This document shows positions 9,331-17,558 of a stretch of 64,000 nucleotides of DNA, one piece after another. The DNA is taken from NCBI RefSeq assembly GCF_014698235.1, contig NZ_JACJSP010000003.1, positions 186,001-250,000 of the forward strand, written 5' to 3'. Source of the stretch: Limnothrix sp. FACHB-406 (GTDB lineage Bacteria; Cyanobacteriota; Cyanobacteriia; CACIAM-69d). The notes beneath the pieces were generated by a model. That model made no database searches. It was not told the DNA's origin and was given only the letters and a program-made list of their open reading frames with translations. The position numbers and the translations under genes are program-made. Positions within the stretch are counted from its first letter, which is position 1. The number at the start of each line of letters is the position of its first letter.

Positions 9331-11295
9331 TTACCACCACCAGCGCAATCCTTGGGCTTTCATATGTTCACGCACCAAGGAAAACCGATTTTGGGGCACA
9401 ATCTCGGCCGCAATTAAACTCTTGGGTTGCCGGTGCAACCAACCGGCGATCGAACCAGCAGCGGCCCCCGAACTCCATTCGCTGTAGTGAATGCGGGTGA
9501 CCCCGTTCACAATGTGGGAAACGGCGATCGCCTTGCCACCAATCAACAGATTATCCACGCCCCGAGGAATCAGTGCCTCGATCGGGACAGCCACCGGCCG
9601 CACATGGGCAATATCCGCGCTGGCGTTGGTGGCCTCGCCGGGGTCTTCCCAGTTGCGATAGGCACAGCCCTGGATATCAATGTCGTAATGCACCATGGAG
9701 ATTGAGGTGGCGGAAAAGTCGCGCATATTCTCAATGCCCCGATGCACGTCGTTTTCCCGAATCATGAAGGCATTTTGGCGATAGGCACTGCGGCCCAAAA
9801 TGCGTCGCCCCTCGCGGATATAGGGCATCAGGCTCAAGCCCGATCGCGTCCCCATCGGCGTGTTGGGCCCCGCCAAATGCATCAGGGGAAATTCTTTTGT
9901 GGCCAGGGTTTTTAGCACCCATTCTGAAAAAATAAGCGCCCGTTCCTCGCCGTGGTGCAAGGCTTCCGTGGAAACGCCGCCCATCCAGTTTCGGTACTGA
10001 TCCGTATCCATCAGCCGATCGCCCGTCAGGATCAAGGGCGGGTTCATCAGATTCCAGTTATTGCCATAGCCCCAATTGATCATGGCCATGTCCCCGGGGC
10101 TGGGCTTGCCGGTAATTCGGTTATCCAGCCGCATACTCACGATCCGCCGATATTTGAAAAAGCTGCGATCGAGAAAGGGCGGAAAACCCCAGAGGGAAAA
10201 GGTGCGTTGGTGTTCGTGCTTGGGGAAAGTGGGTTGCAGTCGGCCCAGTTGCTTGAGGCTGCGACCCTCATCATTGGCGATCGCCACCACAAAGGGGAAC
10301 GTAAAGGCCTGGGTGCATTGGGGATTGTCCCAATTGGCCGCATTCGGCTCACCCAAGGTGCGGCGCGATTCCGATCCCAACCGGTGCGGCACACGGGCCC
10401 AGGCCACCAGCTCACCGGTATCCGTGGCATCAATCACCGTGAATCGCTTGCCCGGTACTGGTTCTAGGCGAATGGGTGTTTTCCGAAACGTGTCGTCACT
10501 GTTCCAGGAATACCAAGCCGGCAGTTCCTGAGACAAGCGCCCCGAGGGCACATAGTCCGCCCGAGGTGTGCGCCGCACTGCGTAGATCGCCGTAATATTG
10601 TGGCCCGTTGCATCAAAAGCTGCGCCCTTGAAGGCCGTGGCACTGCTCCAGCGGCTACCGGGAGCCAATTGGGCGGCCGCGGCCAACGCCTCACGCGCGG
10701 CCACATCGCCGGCCGAGGCTGGAAAGCATAGGGAACCAACCCAGCAGCTATCCACCTCGCGCACGGTTTTGATCGGCTGGTTGCGATCGGCCCAGCGTGG
10801 AATCTTGACCGGTTGGCGATAGATGCGCGATTTAAAGGCTTTCCAGCTTTCCGAGAGGTTGCCGGCCAAAATCATGTCCGCCGACTCATCGATCGCCGAC
10901 ACGCCTTGGGTGCTAATTTGCCCTCCAATCCAGGGCGACACCTCAATCACGCAGGTTCGTGCGCCCGACTGCATGGCATGAACGGCGGCCCCCACGCCCC
11001 CCAAGGATCCGCCCACCACTACCACTTCGCATTGCCAAACCTCTTGGGCCTGGGGCAGGGGCGACAATACGGGCCGGCCATTGCTGCCAAAGGAAGCCGT
11101 GATCCGGAGTTCGTTGGCCAAGTCCTTGGCGGGGCCCGGGGTGACGCTGAGGGGTTGCAGATCGTTCGGCGGTGGCAACTGTGAGTTGATGGCATCGGGG
11201 CGATCGAACGCGGCCAGGGTTGCGCCCGCCACAACAACCCCCAGCCCCAGGGTCACTTGTCCAAACCGTTGCCACAACCCAATCAGTCGCTGCAT
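9331..11295 (-). CDS. exported FAD-dependent oxidoreductase
   Basis: A 654-residue flavoprotein of the FAD_oxidored family (PF12831 type). The N-terminus has a basic stretch and a hydrophobic helix (VTLGLGVVVAGATLAAF, about 15-30), suggesting a signal peptide or anchor. The dinucleotide fold starts near residue 90 as CEVVVVGGSLGGVGAAVHA and continues to TCVIEVSPWIGGQ. The C-terminal region includes LLIGGKAIAVSHIVNG, typical of the family. The substrate is unknown; related proteins are annotated only as FAD-dependent oxidoreductases. The DUF2079 gene lies 117 bases upstream on the same strand. Its stop is 15 bases from the convergent PAS kinase stop. Confidence 0.83.
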   Translation of the reverse strand: MQRLIGLWQRFGQVTLGLGVVVAGATLAAFDRPDAINSQLPPPNDLQPLSVTPGPAKDLANELRITASFGSNGRPVLSPLPQAQEVWQCEVVVVGGSLGGVGAAVHAMQSGARTCVIEVSPWIGGQISTQGVSAIDESADMILAGNLSESWKAFKSRIYRQPVKIPRWADRNQPIKTVREVDSCWVGSLCFPASAGDVAAREALAAAAQLAPGSRWSSATAFKGAAFDATGHNITAIYAVRRTPRADYVPSGRLSQELPAWYSWNSDDTFRKTPIRLEPVPGKRFTVIDATDTGELVAWARVPHRLGSESRRTLGEPNAANWDNPQCTQAFTFPFVVAIANDEGRSLKQLGRLQPTFPKHEHQRTFSLWGFPPFLDRSFFKYRRIVSMRLDNRITGKPSPGDMAMINWGYGNNWNLMNPPLILTGDRLMDTDQYRNWMGGVSTEALHHGEERALIFSEWVLKTLATKEFPLMHLAGPNTPMGTRSGLSLMPYIREGRRILGRSAYRQNAFMIRENDVHRGIENMRDFSATSISMVHYDIDIQGCAYRNWEDPGEATNASADIAHVRPVAVPIEALIPRGVDNLLIGGKAIAVSHIVNGVTRIHYSEWSSGAAAGSIAGWLHRQPKSLIAAEIVPQNRFSLVREHMKAQGLRWWW

Positions 11296-11412
11296 GTTGC
11301 CGTCTTATCCTTGGTTGCCGAAAGGCGAGGGGAATGGAAAAGGGTGCGATCGCCCGCGAAAATCACAGCAATTACGGAAATTGATGCTGACTGGCGATGC
11401 GCTCGTACTAGG

Positions 11413-12912
11413 CTAGCGCTGAAAGAGGACGATCCCACCGCGATCGAAGGCGATTTTGTAGGCCGGATTCGATCGCAATTCCCGATCCAATGATTGAGCA
11501 AACTCATGGGTGCTGCCCCAGCCCGGATGTTTCAGGTTCAGCAACACCCAATCGTATTCGCCCCAGTTGGGCGGCGGCGCGGTGGCGATCGTTTGGCGCA
11601 GCATAGTGCGGTGGCTGAGGTGTGGCCCCAAATCAGCGGTGGTGAGGATGCCGCCCCGTTGGCTAGCGGGGATCGATCGCTCCTGGGTTTGGATCAAGGT
11701 GATCGCCGCGTGACTGTCCGCCCAAGTGTCCAGTTCCGCCAAATAAATGGAGCCAAAATAGCCGAATTTGGCCAGGGCTAAAAAGCCAATCAGTGACCAA
11801 ACCCAAATGGCCCGTCCGCTGGCGATCCAACTACGGAGCCGATCGCCCATTGATCCCAGGCGATCAAGCCAATCCCAGCGACCCCGCGCCAAGCTATCGA
11901 TCGCCGCCACCAGCAAAAACGGCAAAATCGGCAGGGAATATTGATGCACCAAATCCCGCTGCTCGGCCACCGTGGACAGGGCATTCAACCCGATCGCCGG
12001 AGCCGCCGCCGCCCAGGCCCGCAGCCGGCCGCCCCCGAACCAAGGCAGCAACGGCCCCAAGATCAGCAGTAAATAGATCAGCGTGTCCCCCGAGAACAGC
12101 TTCCCCAGCACCAGTTGTGGCTTCAGGAACAGATTCAGCGCCGCCTCGGACACGCTGGAACCCAAGTAGGCATAGCGCCCGATCGCATCGTGGCTCAGTC
12201 CATGATTAAAGGCGGGGATCACGGCCTGGTTCACCACCAAAAACCAACCGACCCCCATCGCCAGCGCCACCAGCCCGGGCCACCGTTTGCGATCGAGCAA
12301 CAACAACCAAGCGCCCATGGCCGCCACCGTAATCGACAGCACCGCCTTGCAGCCCATCACCCAGACCAGCACCAGCGCCAGGGCGATCGGCCGGTTGGCT
12401 CGCCCCAGCCAAATCGCCCCCAGCAACCCCGCGATCCCCATCACCTCCGGGTGGAAGTCAAACAAATTGACATTGAACACCACGGGATAGAGCAAATAGG
12501 CCCAGGCGATCGCCAGGGATTGGCCCGGATTCAGCCCCGCCTGTTTCGCTAGCGCCCAGGCCGGCATCGCCCCCGCCGCCAGCCCGATCGCCTGCACCAA
12601 AAACAGCCAGTAAATGCTCGGAAAAATGGCGTAGAGCAGCCCCACCCCAAAGAAGCTGTAGGCCGCGTGGTTACCCATGTGATGCATGTCCGACACGGTG
12701 GAAAACGGCGTTTCGCCGCGCCCCATCAGGTAGGCCACTTGGTCATAAATTGCCAAATCAAAGGCCGTTGATTGCAGCAGTTCATGGCGCACCACACTGC
12801 AAACCAACAGCATGATCGCCCAAATGCCCACCGACCACCAGAGCGATCGGGGGATCGATCGAAACCAGACTGCAATCGAACTTGCAATAGATGTCCAGAT
12901 GGGCGATCGCAT
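11413..12912 (-). CDS. DUF2079 polytopic membrane protein
   Basis: About 499 residues with many hydrophobic helices, beginning with SLWWSVGIWAIMLLVCSVV. The family signatures are seen: a first-loop AFDLAIYDQVAYLM stretch, the HHMGNHAAYSFF segment and the FDFHPEVMGIAGLLGAI motif. DUF2079 proteins are polytopic and resemble GT-C-type glycosyltransferases in layout (acidic first loop), but no activity has been assigned. The ATG at 12912 is preferred to the upstream GTG. It precedes the FAD oxidoreductase on the same strand and may be co-transcribed. It diverges from the AT-rich DUF262 module. Confidence 0.83.
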   Translation of the reverse strand: MRSPIWTSIASSIAVWFRSIPRSLWWSVGIWAIMLLVCSVVRHELLQSTAFDLAIYDQVAYLMGRGETPFSTVSDMHHMGNHAAYSFFGVGLLYAIFPSIYWLFLVQAIGLAAGAMPAWALAKQAGLNPGQSLAIAWAYLLYPVVFNVNLFDFHPEVMGIAGLLGAIWLGRANRPIALALVLVWVMGCKAVLSITVAAMGAWLLLLDRKRWPGLVALAMGVGWFLVVNQAVIPAFNHGLSHDAIGRYAYLGSSVSEAALNLFLKPQLVLGKLFSGDTLIYLLLILGPLLPWFGGGRLRAWAAAAPAIGLNALSTVAEQRDLVHQYSLPILPFLLVAAIDSLARGRWDWLDRLGSMGDRLRSWIASGRAIWVWSLIGFLALAKFGYFGSIYLAELDTWADSHAAITLIQTQERSIPASQRGGILTTADLGPHLSHRTMLRQTIATAPPPNWGEYDWVLLNLKHPGWGSTHEFAQSLDRELRSNPAYKIAFDRGGIVLFQR

Positions 12913-13086
12913 CTCGGGTTCCTGCAGCACAAATCGCCAACAGCCTACCACCGCCTGGACACAGTAACGGTATCAGACACCTTACTGGGATCAGTCATGA
13001 GGTCAGCTCTACAGTTTCTAGCCTTGGAAAATCGCTATATTTTTGCGATACTATTCAAGGCTGCCAAGGTAAATCACAGAAAATAA

Positions 13087-14157
13087 ATGTCCAATTTTCG
13101 TCACGTACAGAAAACAGTATTTACGGTTGGAGACTTCTATGGCTGGGGGCGCGATGGAAGCTTAATTCTAAGTCCCAATTTTCAGAGACGCTCTGTCTGG
13201 AACCCTAGTGAGAAGTCCTTTCTCATTGACACAGTTGTTCGGAATTTACCTATTCCAGTGATTCTGATCAGAACAAGAACTAATATCAAAAATCTCAAAG
13301 TAGAGCGCGAAGTTGTAGATGGTCAACAGCGCTTACGAGCAGTTTTGTCTTTTGTAGATCCATCACTCCCCATGCTGGACTCAAAAAAAGATAGTTTTCT
13401 GGTCAAGAAAATACATAATGATCAGATTGCCGGGAAGCCTTTTTCTGATCTTCCTAATTCAATTAAGCAATCTATCCTTGATTATCAATTTAGCGTTGAC
13501 ATTTTACCCAGTGATACAGAGGATAGCGAGGTTTTAAGAATCTTTGCAAGAATGAACTCGACAGGCGTTTCGCTAAATTCTCAGGAGCTAAGAAATGCTC
13601 AGTATCATGGTGCTTTCAAACAATCCGTCTATCAATTAGCATATGAGCAGCTCAATCGATGGAGAAAATGGGGACTATTTTCAGAGTCTGAAATTGCTCG
13701 AATGAGAGAAGTTGAAGAAGTTAGTGATATTTTGCAGAGTATTATCTTGGGAAAAATTACTCGAAAGGATCAAAAATCACTCGATCAAACTTACGAAGAT
13801 TATGATGAAATCTTCCCAAACCAAGACTTGTTTGAAAATCGTTTTCGCTTGATGATGGATGAAATTGATGATGAATTTGGGGATCTCATTAAGCACACAT
13901 TCATATGCAAGACTGCCTCTTGGTTCTACCCATTTTTTCTGTTTTGCTATGACACTAAATTTGGTCTAGAAAGCCAACTGTCAACCTCTAAGTCACGAAC
14001 TTCTCTTTCTGGTCTGCGGGATCACCTAGAACAAGCAAACGTCATCTATGACAATAAACAATACTCGGCTGAAGTCGCAAAGAGCTTGCGTGGTGCTACT
14101 ACGACTGCTGACAGTCGAAGAGTTCGATTTGAGTTTTTGAAAGAAAATTTAAAATAG
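13087..14157 (+). CDS. DUF262 domain protein (ParB-like/GmrS-type), no DUF1524 nuclease
   Basis: A 356-residue protein. The N-terminal half is a DUF262 domain: PNFQRRSVWNPSEKSFLIDT (about 30-49), then the ParB-like motif VVDGQQRLRA (Asp78-Arg82) and RMNSTGVSLNSQELRNA (about 157-173). DUF262 is the NTP-binding part of GmrSD-type modification-dependent restriction systems and occurs in several phage-defence proteins. The usual C-terminal HNH-type DUF1524 domain is missing; the remaining 180 residues are helical and unrecognised. The gene is AT-rich and lacks CGATCG sites, unlike the flanks. A HEPN-like gene follows, with a diverged copy of this gene's tail between them. Family sure; defence role inferred. 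Confidence 0.85.
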   Translation: MSNFRHVQKTVFTVGDFYGWGRDGSLILSPNFQRRSVWNPSEKSFLIDTVVRNLPIPVILIRTRTNIKNLKVEREVVDGQQRLRAVLSFVDPSLPMLDSKKDSFLVKKIHNDQIAGKPFSDLPNSIKQSILDYQFSVDILPSDTEDSEVLRIFARMNSTGVSLNSQELRNAQYHGAFKQSVYQLAYEQLNRWRKWGLFSESEIARMREVEEVSDILQSIILGKITRKDQKSLDQTYEDYDEIFPNQDLFENRFRLMMDEIDDEFGDLIKHTFICKTASWFYPFFLFCYDTKFGLESQLSTSKSRTSLSGLRDHLEQANVIYDNKQYSAEVAKSLRGATTTADSRRVRFEFLKENLK

Positions 14158-14240
14158 CGAAAAGCTTACGTAGCACCACCACAACTACTAGCAGTGCTGA
14201 AAGTTGAAGAGTTGAGTTTCGGTTCTTGAAAGAAAATTGA
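14077..14240 (+). repeat. diverged tandem copy of the DUF262 gene tail (recombination scar)
   Basis: The last 27 codons of the DUF262 gene (14077-14157, ending FLKENLK) are followed at once by a second, diverged copy at 14157-14240. Read in its own frame, copy two encodes AKSLRSTTTTSSAES, a TGA in place of the CGA Arg codon, then RVEFRFLKEN and a stop. The protein-level match (AKSLR...TTT...RRV.F.FLKEN) shows it is the remnant of a related DUF262 gene rather than chance similarity. Divergence at many third positions argues for replacement by a related allele rather than recent slippage. Confidence 0.8.
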
Positions 14241-14244
14241 TCCG

Positions 14245-14892
14245 ATGAGGAAAAGTGATCAAGATCTGTTTCTGTCTTTTGAGAAACAGCAACAAACAAT
14301 TGATAAAACCAGAAAGAAGTTTGTCAGTCTTGCCCAACAACGGATTATTGATCGCAAGGCTCTTCACGTTGCCTATGAGGGACTATTTTTAAATGCACAT
14401 ATTCGATTTGAAAGTCTTTTGGAAGATTTATTCTTAGGTCTTCTCGTTCAAGGAAAAAGCCAAGGACTAAGAACTTCCAGATCAGGCATTAAGCCTAGAT
14501 TGCTGATTCGTAGTTACGCAGTTGCCCGTGATATCGTTTCAGGCTCAACCTCTGGAAAATATATAGATTGGTTACCCTACGAAAGAACACAGGAAAGAGC
14601 CAAGATTTTCTTCGTCCGGGATGGGTATCCATTTACAAATCTAGATAAACGTGACGTTGATCATTTAAGCCAATGCAATGCAATTCGTAATGCGATAGCA
14701 CACAAAAGCCCTCAAAGTACAAAAACTTTTCATAAAAAGGTTATTCAATCTAGATCATTGCCTACTTCAGAAAGAACACCTGCAGGATTTCTAGCCGGTG
14801 TCCACAGCAGGAGAGAGCGCATTGATATTACAAGGTACGAATTTTATATCACCGAGCTACGAAGAATAGCTCAAAAACTATGTTGCGAGTAA
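14245..14892 (+). CDS. HEPN-like protein, probable RNase partner of DUF262
   Basis: A 215-residue, mostly helical protein without signal or membrane segments. It contains CNAIRNAIAHKS, which gives the Rx4H motif (Arg148 to His153) that forms the RNase active site of HEPN domains. Earlier helices (IDRKALHVAYEGLFLNAHI, then FESLLEDLFLGLL) fit the HEPN fold of cyanobacterial MAE_18760/MAE_28990-type families, though I cannot confirm which. It starts 87 bases after the DUF262 stop, on the same strand and with the same AT-rich, CGATCG-free composition, so they likely form one module. HEPN proteins often act as toxins or effectors in conflict systems. That role is an inference here. Confidence 0.72.
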   Translation: MRKSDQDLFLSFEKQQQTIDKTRKKFVSLAQQRIIDRKALHVAYEGLFLNAHIRFESLLEDLFLGLLVQGKSQGLRTSRSGIKPRLLIRSYAVARDIVSGSTSGKYIDWLPYERTQERAKIFFVRDGYPFTNLDKRDVDHLSQCNAIRNAIAHKSPQSTKTFHKKVIQSRSLPTSERTPAGFLAGVHSRRERIDITRYEFYITELRRIAQKLCCE

Positions 14893-15014
14893 CTCACCGA
14901 ATTAAAGTCAACCTCAAATCTTCACAGCGAATATTCATCATGATAGTCACATGCAGTGGCGGCAATGGCTAGAATCGATCGAGCCGCCGCCCCATTCCTC
15001 AGCCGCTCCCGCCC

Positions 15015-15656
15015 ATGAACTATCAACAATGGCGCGATCAACTCTTTAGCCAGCCGGAACAAGCCGATCCCGTTTGCGCTGAGATGAGTCCCGAGTTTGA
15101 TCGACTGCCGCGAGATCGCGCTTTTGATTACATTGATCAGGTTTTGGTGGATGCGGAAATTCACCAGCGATTTTCCCGCAATCAAATTGGCTTCGGCTTG
15201 AACTACATTTTTTCTAATAGCTGTAGTGATCTGCCCTTTTGCTATTTGCGCTGCTCAGAATCTCGCATCATTAAGGGCATTCAAAACCTCAACTATCTCT
15301 ATCAAAACTATTTTGATCGATACTGTTTTGCGTCGATTCAATCGATTCAAGAAATTGGAGCAATTCAAGCGGGCGATCGCCTAGAGTTTCTGTGCTATAT
15401 GTTCTGGGATTTGTTTGTGGTTTACCCTAGCAGTGCTTCTTCATCGGTGATTGCAGCCAGCTTGGAGGTGATGAGTGCCACTCTTGATCGCAAAAATGGC
15501 AACGCGATCGTCTCGGCAATTCACGGATTGGGGCATTGGGCATTGCATGATCAACGGGCGATCACCATTTTGGAGCAATGGTTAGCGAACTCGAACACAC
15601 AAAATCCAGTGATTCGCAACTATGCCCTCCAAGCCAAAACAGGCTACATTCAGTAA
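15015..15656 (+). CDS. hypothetical protein, helical, possibly HEAT-like
   Basis: A 213-residue protein that I do not recognise. It is soluble, begins MNYQQWRDQLF, and its C-terminal third (IVSAIHGLGHWALHDQ, AITILEQWL, IRNYALQAKTGYIQ) reads like paired helices of a HEAT-type repeat. The middle contains several Cys (LPFCYLRCSES) that are not arranged as a metal site. It includes GCGATCGC-type sites, so its composition is that of the host rather than of the preceding DUF262/HEPN pair. It could be an immunity-type or scaffold protein, but nothing in the sequence fixes this. Confidence 0.7.
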   Translation: MNYQQWRDQLFSQPEQADPVCAEMSPEFDRLPRDRAFDYIDQVLVDAEIHQRFSRNQIGFGLNYIFSNSCSDLPFCYLRCSESRIIKGIQNLNYLYQNYFDRYCFASIQSIQEIGAIQAGDRLEFLCYMFWDLFVVYPSSASSSVIAASLEVMSATLDRKNGNAIVSAIHGLGHWALHDQRAITILEQWLANSNTQNPVIRNYALQAKTGYIQ

Positions 15657-15752
15657 TTGAAAGTTGTCTATGATGACTCATCAACTAATCTTCATTACTT
15701 TCCCAAGATAGTTACGATATGCTGGGAAAAATTGCGCGATTGTTCCACAATC

Positions 15753-16343
15753 ATGATTGCTCCTCCCCAATTCCTTAGCCCTGACGAGTATTTGGCTCTT
15801 GAAGCCCAGAGCGATATTCGGCATGAATACCTCGATAGGCAAGCCTATGCCATGGCCGGTGGTACAGATGCGCATACGACGATCGCGCTAAATTTGGCAA
15901 GCGAACTGCGATCGCACCTGAGAGGAACTGGTTGCCGTGTCTTTATGTCGGATATGAAGGTGCAGATTAATCAGGGCACGAAGTTTTTTTATCCCGATGT
16001 GATGGTGACTTGTGATCCGGGCGATCGCAATCAGCCGCTTTATAAATCAGCCCCTTGTTTGATTGTGGAAGTGTTATCAAATTCCACAGAAGCCTTCGAT
16101 CGGGGACGCAAGTTTGCCGCCTATCGCCACCTCGACAGCTTGCGAGAATACGTTTTAATTTCTGCTCAACAGCCCCAGGTGGATATTTTTCGGCGCTCCG
16201 CAGCGGGCCAATGGATCTTGGAAAGTTACGAAGGCATCGATGCGAAATTGGTTTTGGAAACTGTAAATTATCAAGCTGGGTTCGATCACCTTTATGAAGA
16301 TGTAATTTTTGACCAGATTCCTCCAGAACTACTTGAAATTTAA
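15753..16343 (+). CDS. Uma2 family (DUF820) putative endonuclease
   Basis: A 196-residue protein of the Uma2/DUF820 family, highly expanded in cyanobacteria. Seen are the N-terminal LSPDEYLALEAQSDIRHEYLD (family motif ending in the conserved Glu-Tyr), FYPDVMVTCD with the PD part of a PD-(D/E)XK fold, and CLIVEVLSNSTEAFDRGRKF, supplying the ExxS and K-like residues, then YRHLDSLREYVLI. The fold is that of restriction-type nucleases, but the biological role is unknown. The ATG at 15753 is preferred to the upstream frame start at 15657, which lacks family similarity. Confidence 0.88.
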   Translation: MIAPPQFLSPDEYLALEAQSDIRHEYLDRQAYAMAGGTDAHTTIALNLASELRSHLRGTGCRVFMSDMKVQINQGTKFFYPDVMVTCDPGDRNQPLYKSAPCLIVEVLSNSTEAFDRGRKFAAYRHLDSLREYVLISAQQPQVDIFRRSAAGQWILESYEGIDAKLVLETVNYQAGFDHLYEDVIFDQIPPELLEI

Positions 16344-17060
16344 AAAATTTCAGTTCCTCTCTCTGGCGATTGATTCCAGAGTTGGAAATTTTCAGAGGCT
16401 AGTGAATGACTAGTCCAGCATTTTGAACTAGATAGAATTTCAGCTAAGAAAACCTAAAAATCAGCTCTGCTTTGAACTAAATAATTAATTTTGAATTAAT
16501 CAAAGTGTTATTCAACATACAAAAATCTTAATTTTCAGTATGAAGACATTATTGAATTAGTGTTCAATGAATCTGACATTGAGGCCTGGTCGCACAGATT
16601 GATAGATAGAGAATCTATAGAAAAATGAGCAAGTTGGCATCCAACTTTCAAAAAATTCTGAAAAATGTGAAGCAATTGGTAATACTCTTGATAAAAATCT
16701 TAAAAAAACCAGTATAACTTACTGACATTTCCTATGTATCCACTAAACTAATAGGCGAAATGGTCAGCATTCATTTCAATTAAACAGTAGCCCAGTTTAC
16801 AAAATACCTTTTTGCGTTGAAACATTTGATCAACACTTAGCGGTTAGTTTTTGATGAATTTATCATCACTGGCTGTCAGCCTCATGAATTGTGTTTCGTC
16901 GAGTAATCGGATTTTGAAAAATCGGCTCATAAATGGTTGTTCCTTCAAGAAATATCGTTGCCATTGGCAACAAGGTTAGTAATGACTAAATCGCGAAATT
17001 TATGATAATTATTGACCAATAGACCGGTATATTCAATCAATTGACAAACTTTTGACCAAT
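16344..17060. other. 717-base AT-rich intergenic region upstream of the alternative oxidase operon
   Basis: Strongly AT-rich and free of credible open frames. It contains a small perfect inverted repeat gttgccattggcaac (16957-16971), a Fur-box-like sequence at 17003-17017 and two copies of ttgaccaata (17012-17021 and 17052-17061), the second overlapping the start codon. It probably carries the promoter and regulatory sites of the operon. The left part may be a decayed gene, but I could not identify one. Confidence 0.5.
17003..17017. promoter_or_regulatory. possible Fur-box-like operator
   Basis: tgataattattgacc matches the 7-1-7 ferric uptake regulator consensus at 11 of 14 defined positions (left half complete). 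It lies 44 bases before the first ATG of the alternative oxidase operon, a position suited to repression. Chance occurrence in AT-rich DNA is a real alternative. Confidence 0.3.
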
Positions 17061-17558
17061 ATGTTGGAGTATCTCCCCCCGCTCAACGATCATAATTTGC
17101 CTTATCCAGATACGATGCACCCAATCGTGGTGCATTTTGTCATTGCGATGGTGTTATTTTCGGTTTTATGCGATGGCATTGCCTACTTCACGCGCAATCC
17201 GCGACTCTATGAAGTGAGCTGGTGGAATTTGTTTTTTGCAACCATTTCTATCTTCGTTGCCATTATTTTTGGGCAAATCGAAGCGGGCTTAGCTGAACCC
17301 TACAATGCTGCTGAAGCCACTTTAAATTTGCACACACTTCTGGGTTGGTCGCTGTCGGGAATTATCGCAGCAATGACAGCTTGGCGCTATGTGTTGCGAT
17401 CACGCGATCCAAAAACCTTGCCCAATGCTTTTTTAGGGGTGGGAGTTTTGATGACCGTAATCGTGTGTTTCCAAATTTATCTGGGTGATGTTTTGGTTTG
17501 GGTCTACGGACTTCATACCGTGCCCGTGGTTGAGGCAGTGCGGGAGGGATTGTTGTAA
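17061..17558 (+). CDS. DUF2231 membrane protein, first gene of oxidase operon
   Basis: A 165-residue membrane protein with about four hydrophobic helices. DUF2231 features are the first-helix MHPIVVHFVIAMVLFSVL motif, the third-helix NLHTLLGW and the C-terminal GLHTVPVVEA. The several His residues placed in or near membrane helices would suit haem or metal binding, which is an inference. The next gene, a second DUF2231 protein, starts on the last base of the stop codon (TAATG), so translation is coupled. The ATG at 17061 is chosen over a TTG at 17052. Such pairs often precede cyanobacterial cytochrome oxidase genes; an electron-input or assembly role is plausible but unproven. Confidence 0.85.
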   Translation: MLEYLPPLNDHNLPYPDTMHPIVVHFVIAMVLFSVLCDGIAYFTRNPRLYEVSWWNLFFATISIFVAIIFGQIEAGLAEPYNAAEATLNLHTLLGWSLSGIIAAMTAWRYVLRSRDPKTLPNAFLGVGVLMTVIVCFQIYLGDVLVWVYGLHTVPVVEAVREGLL

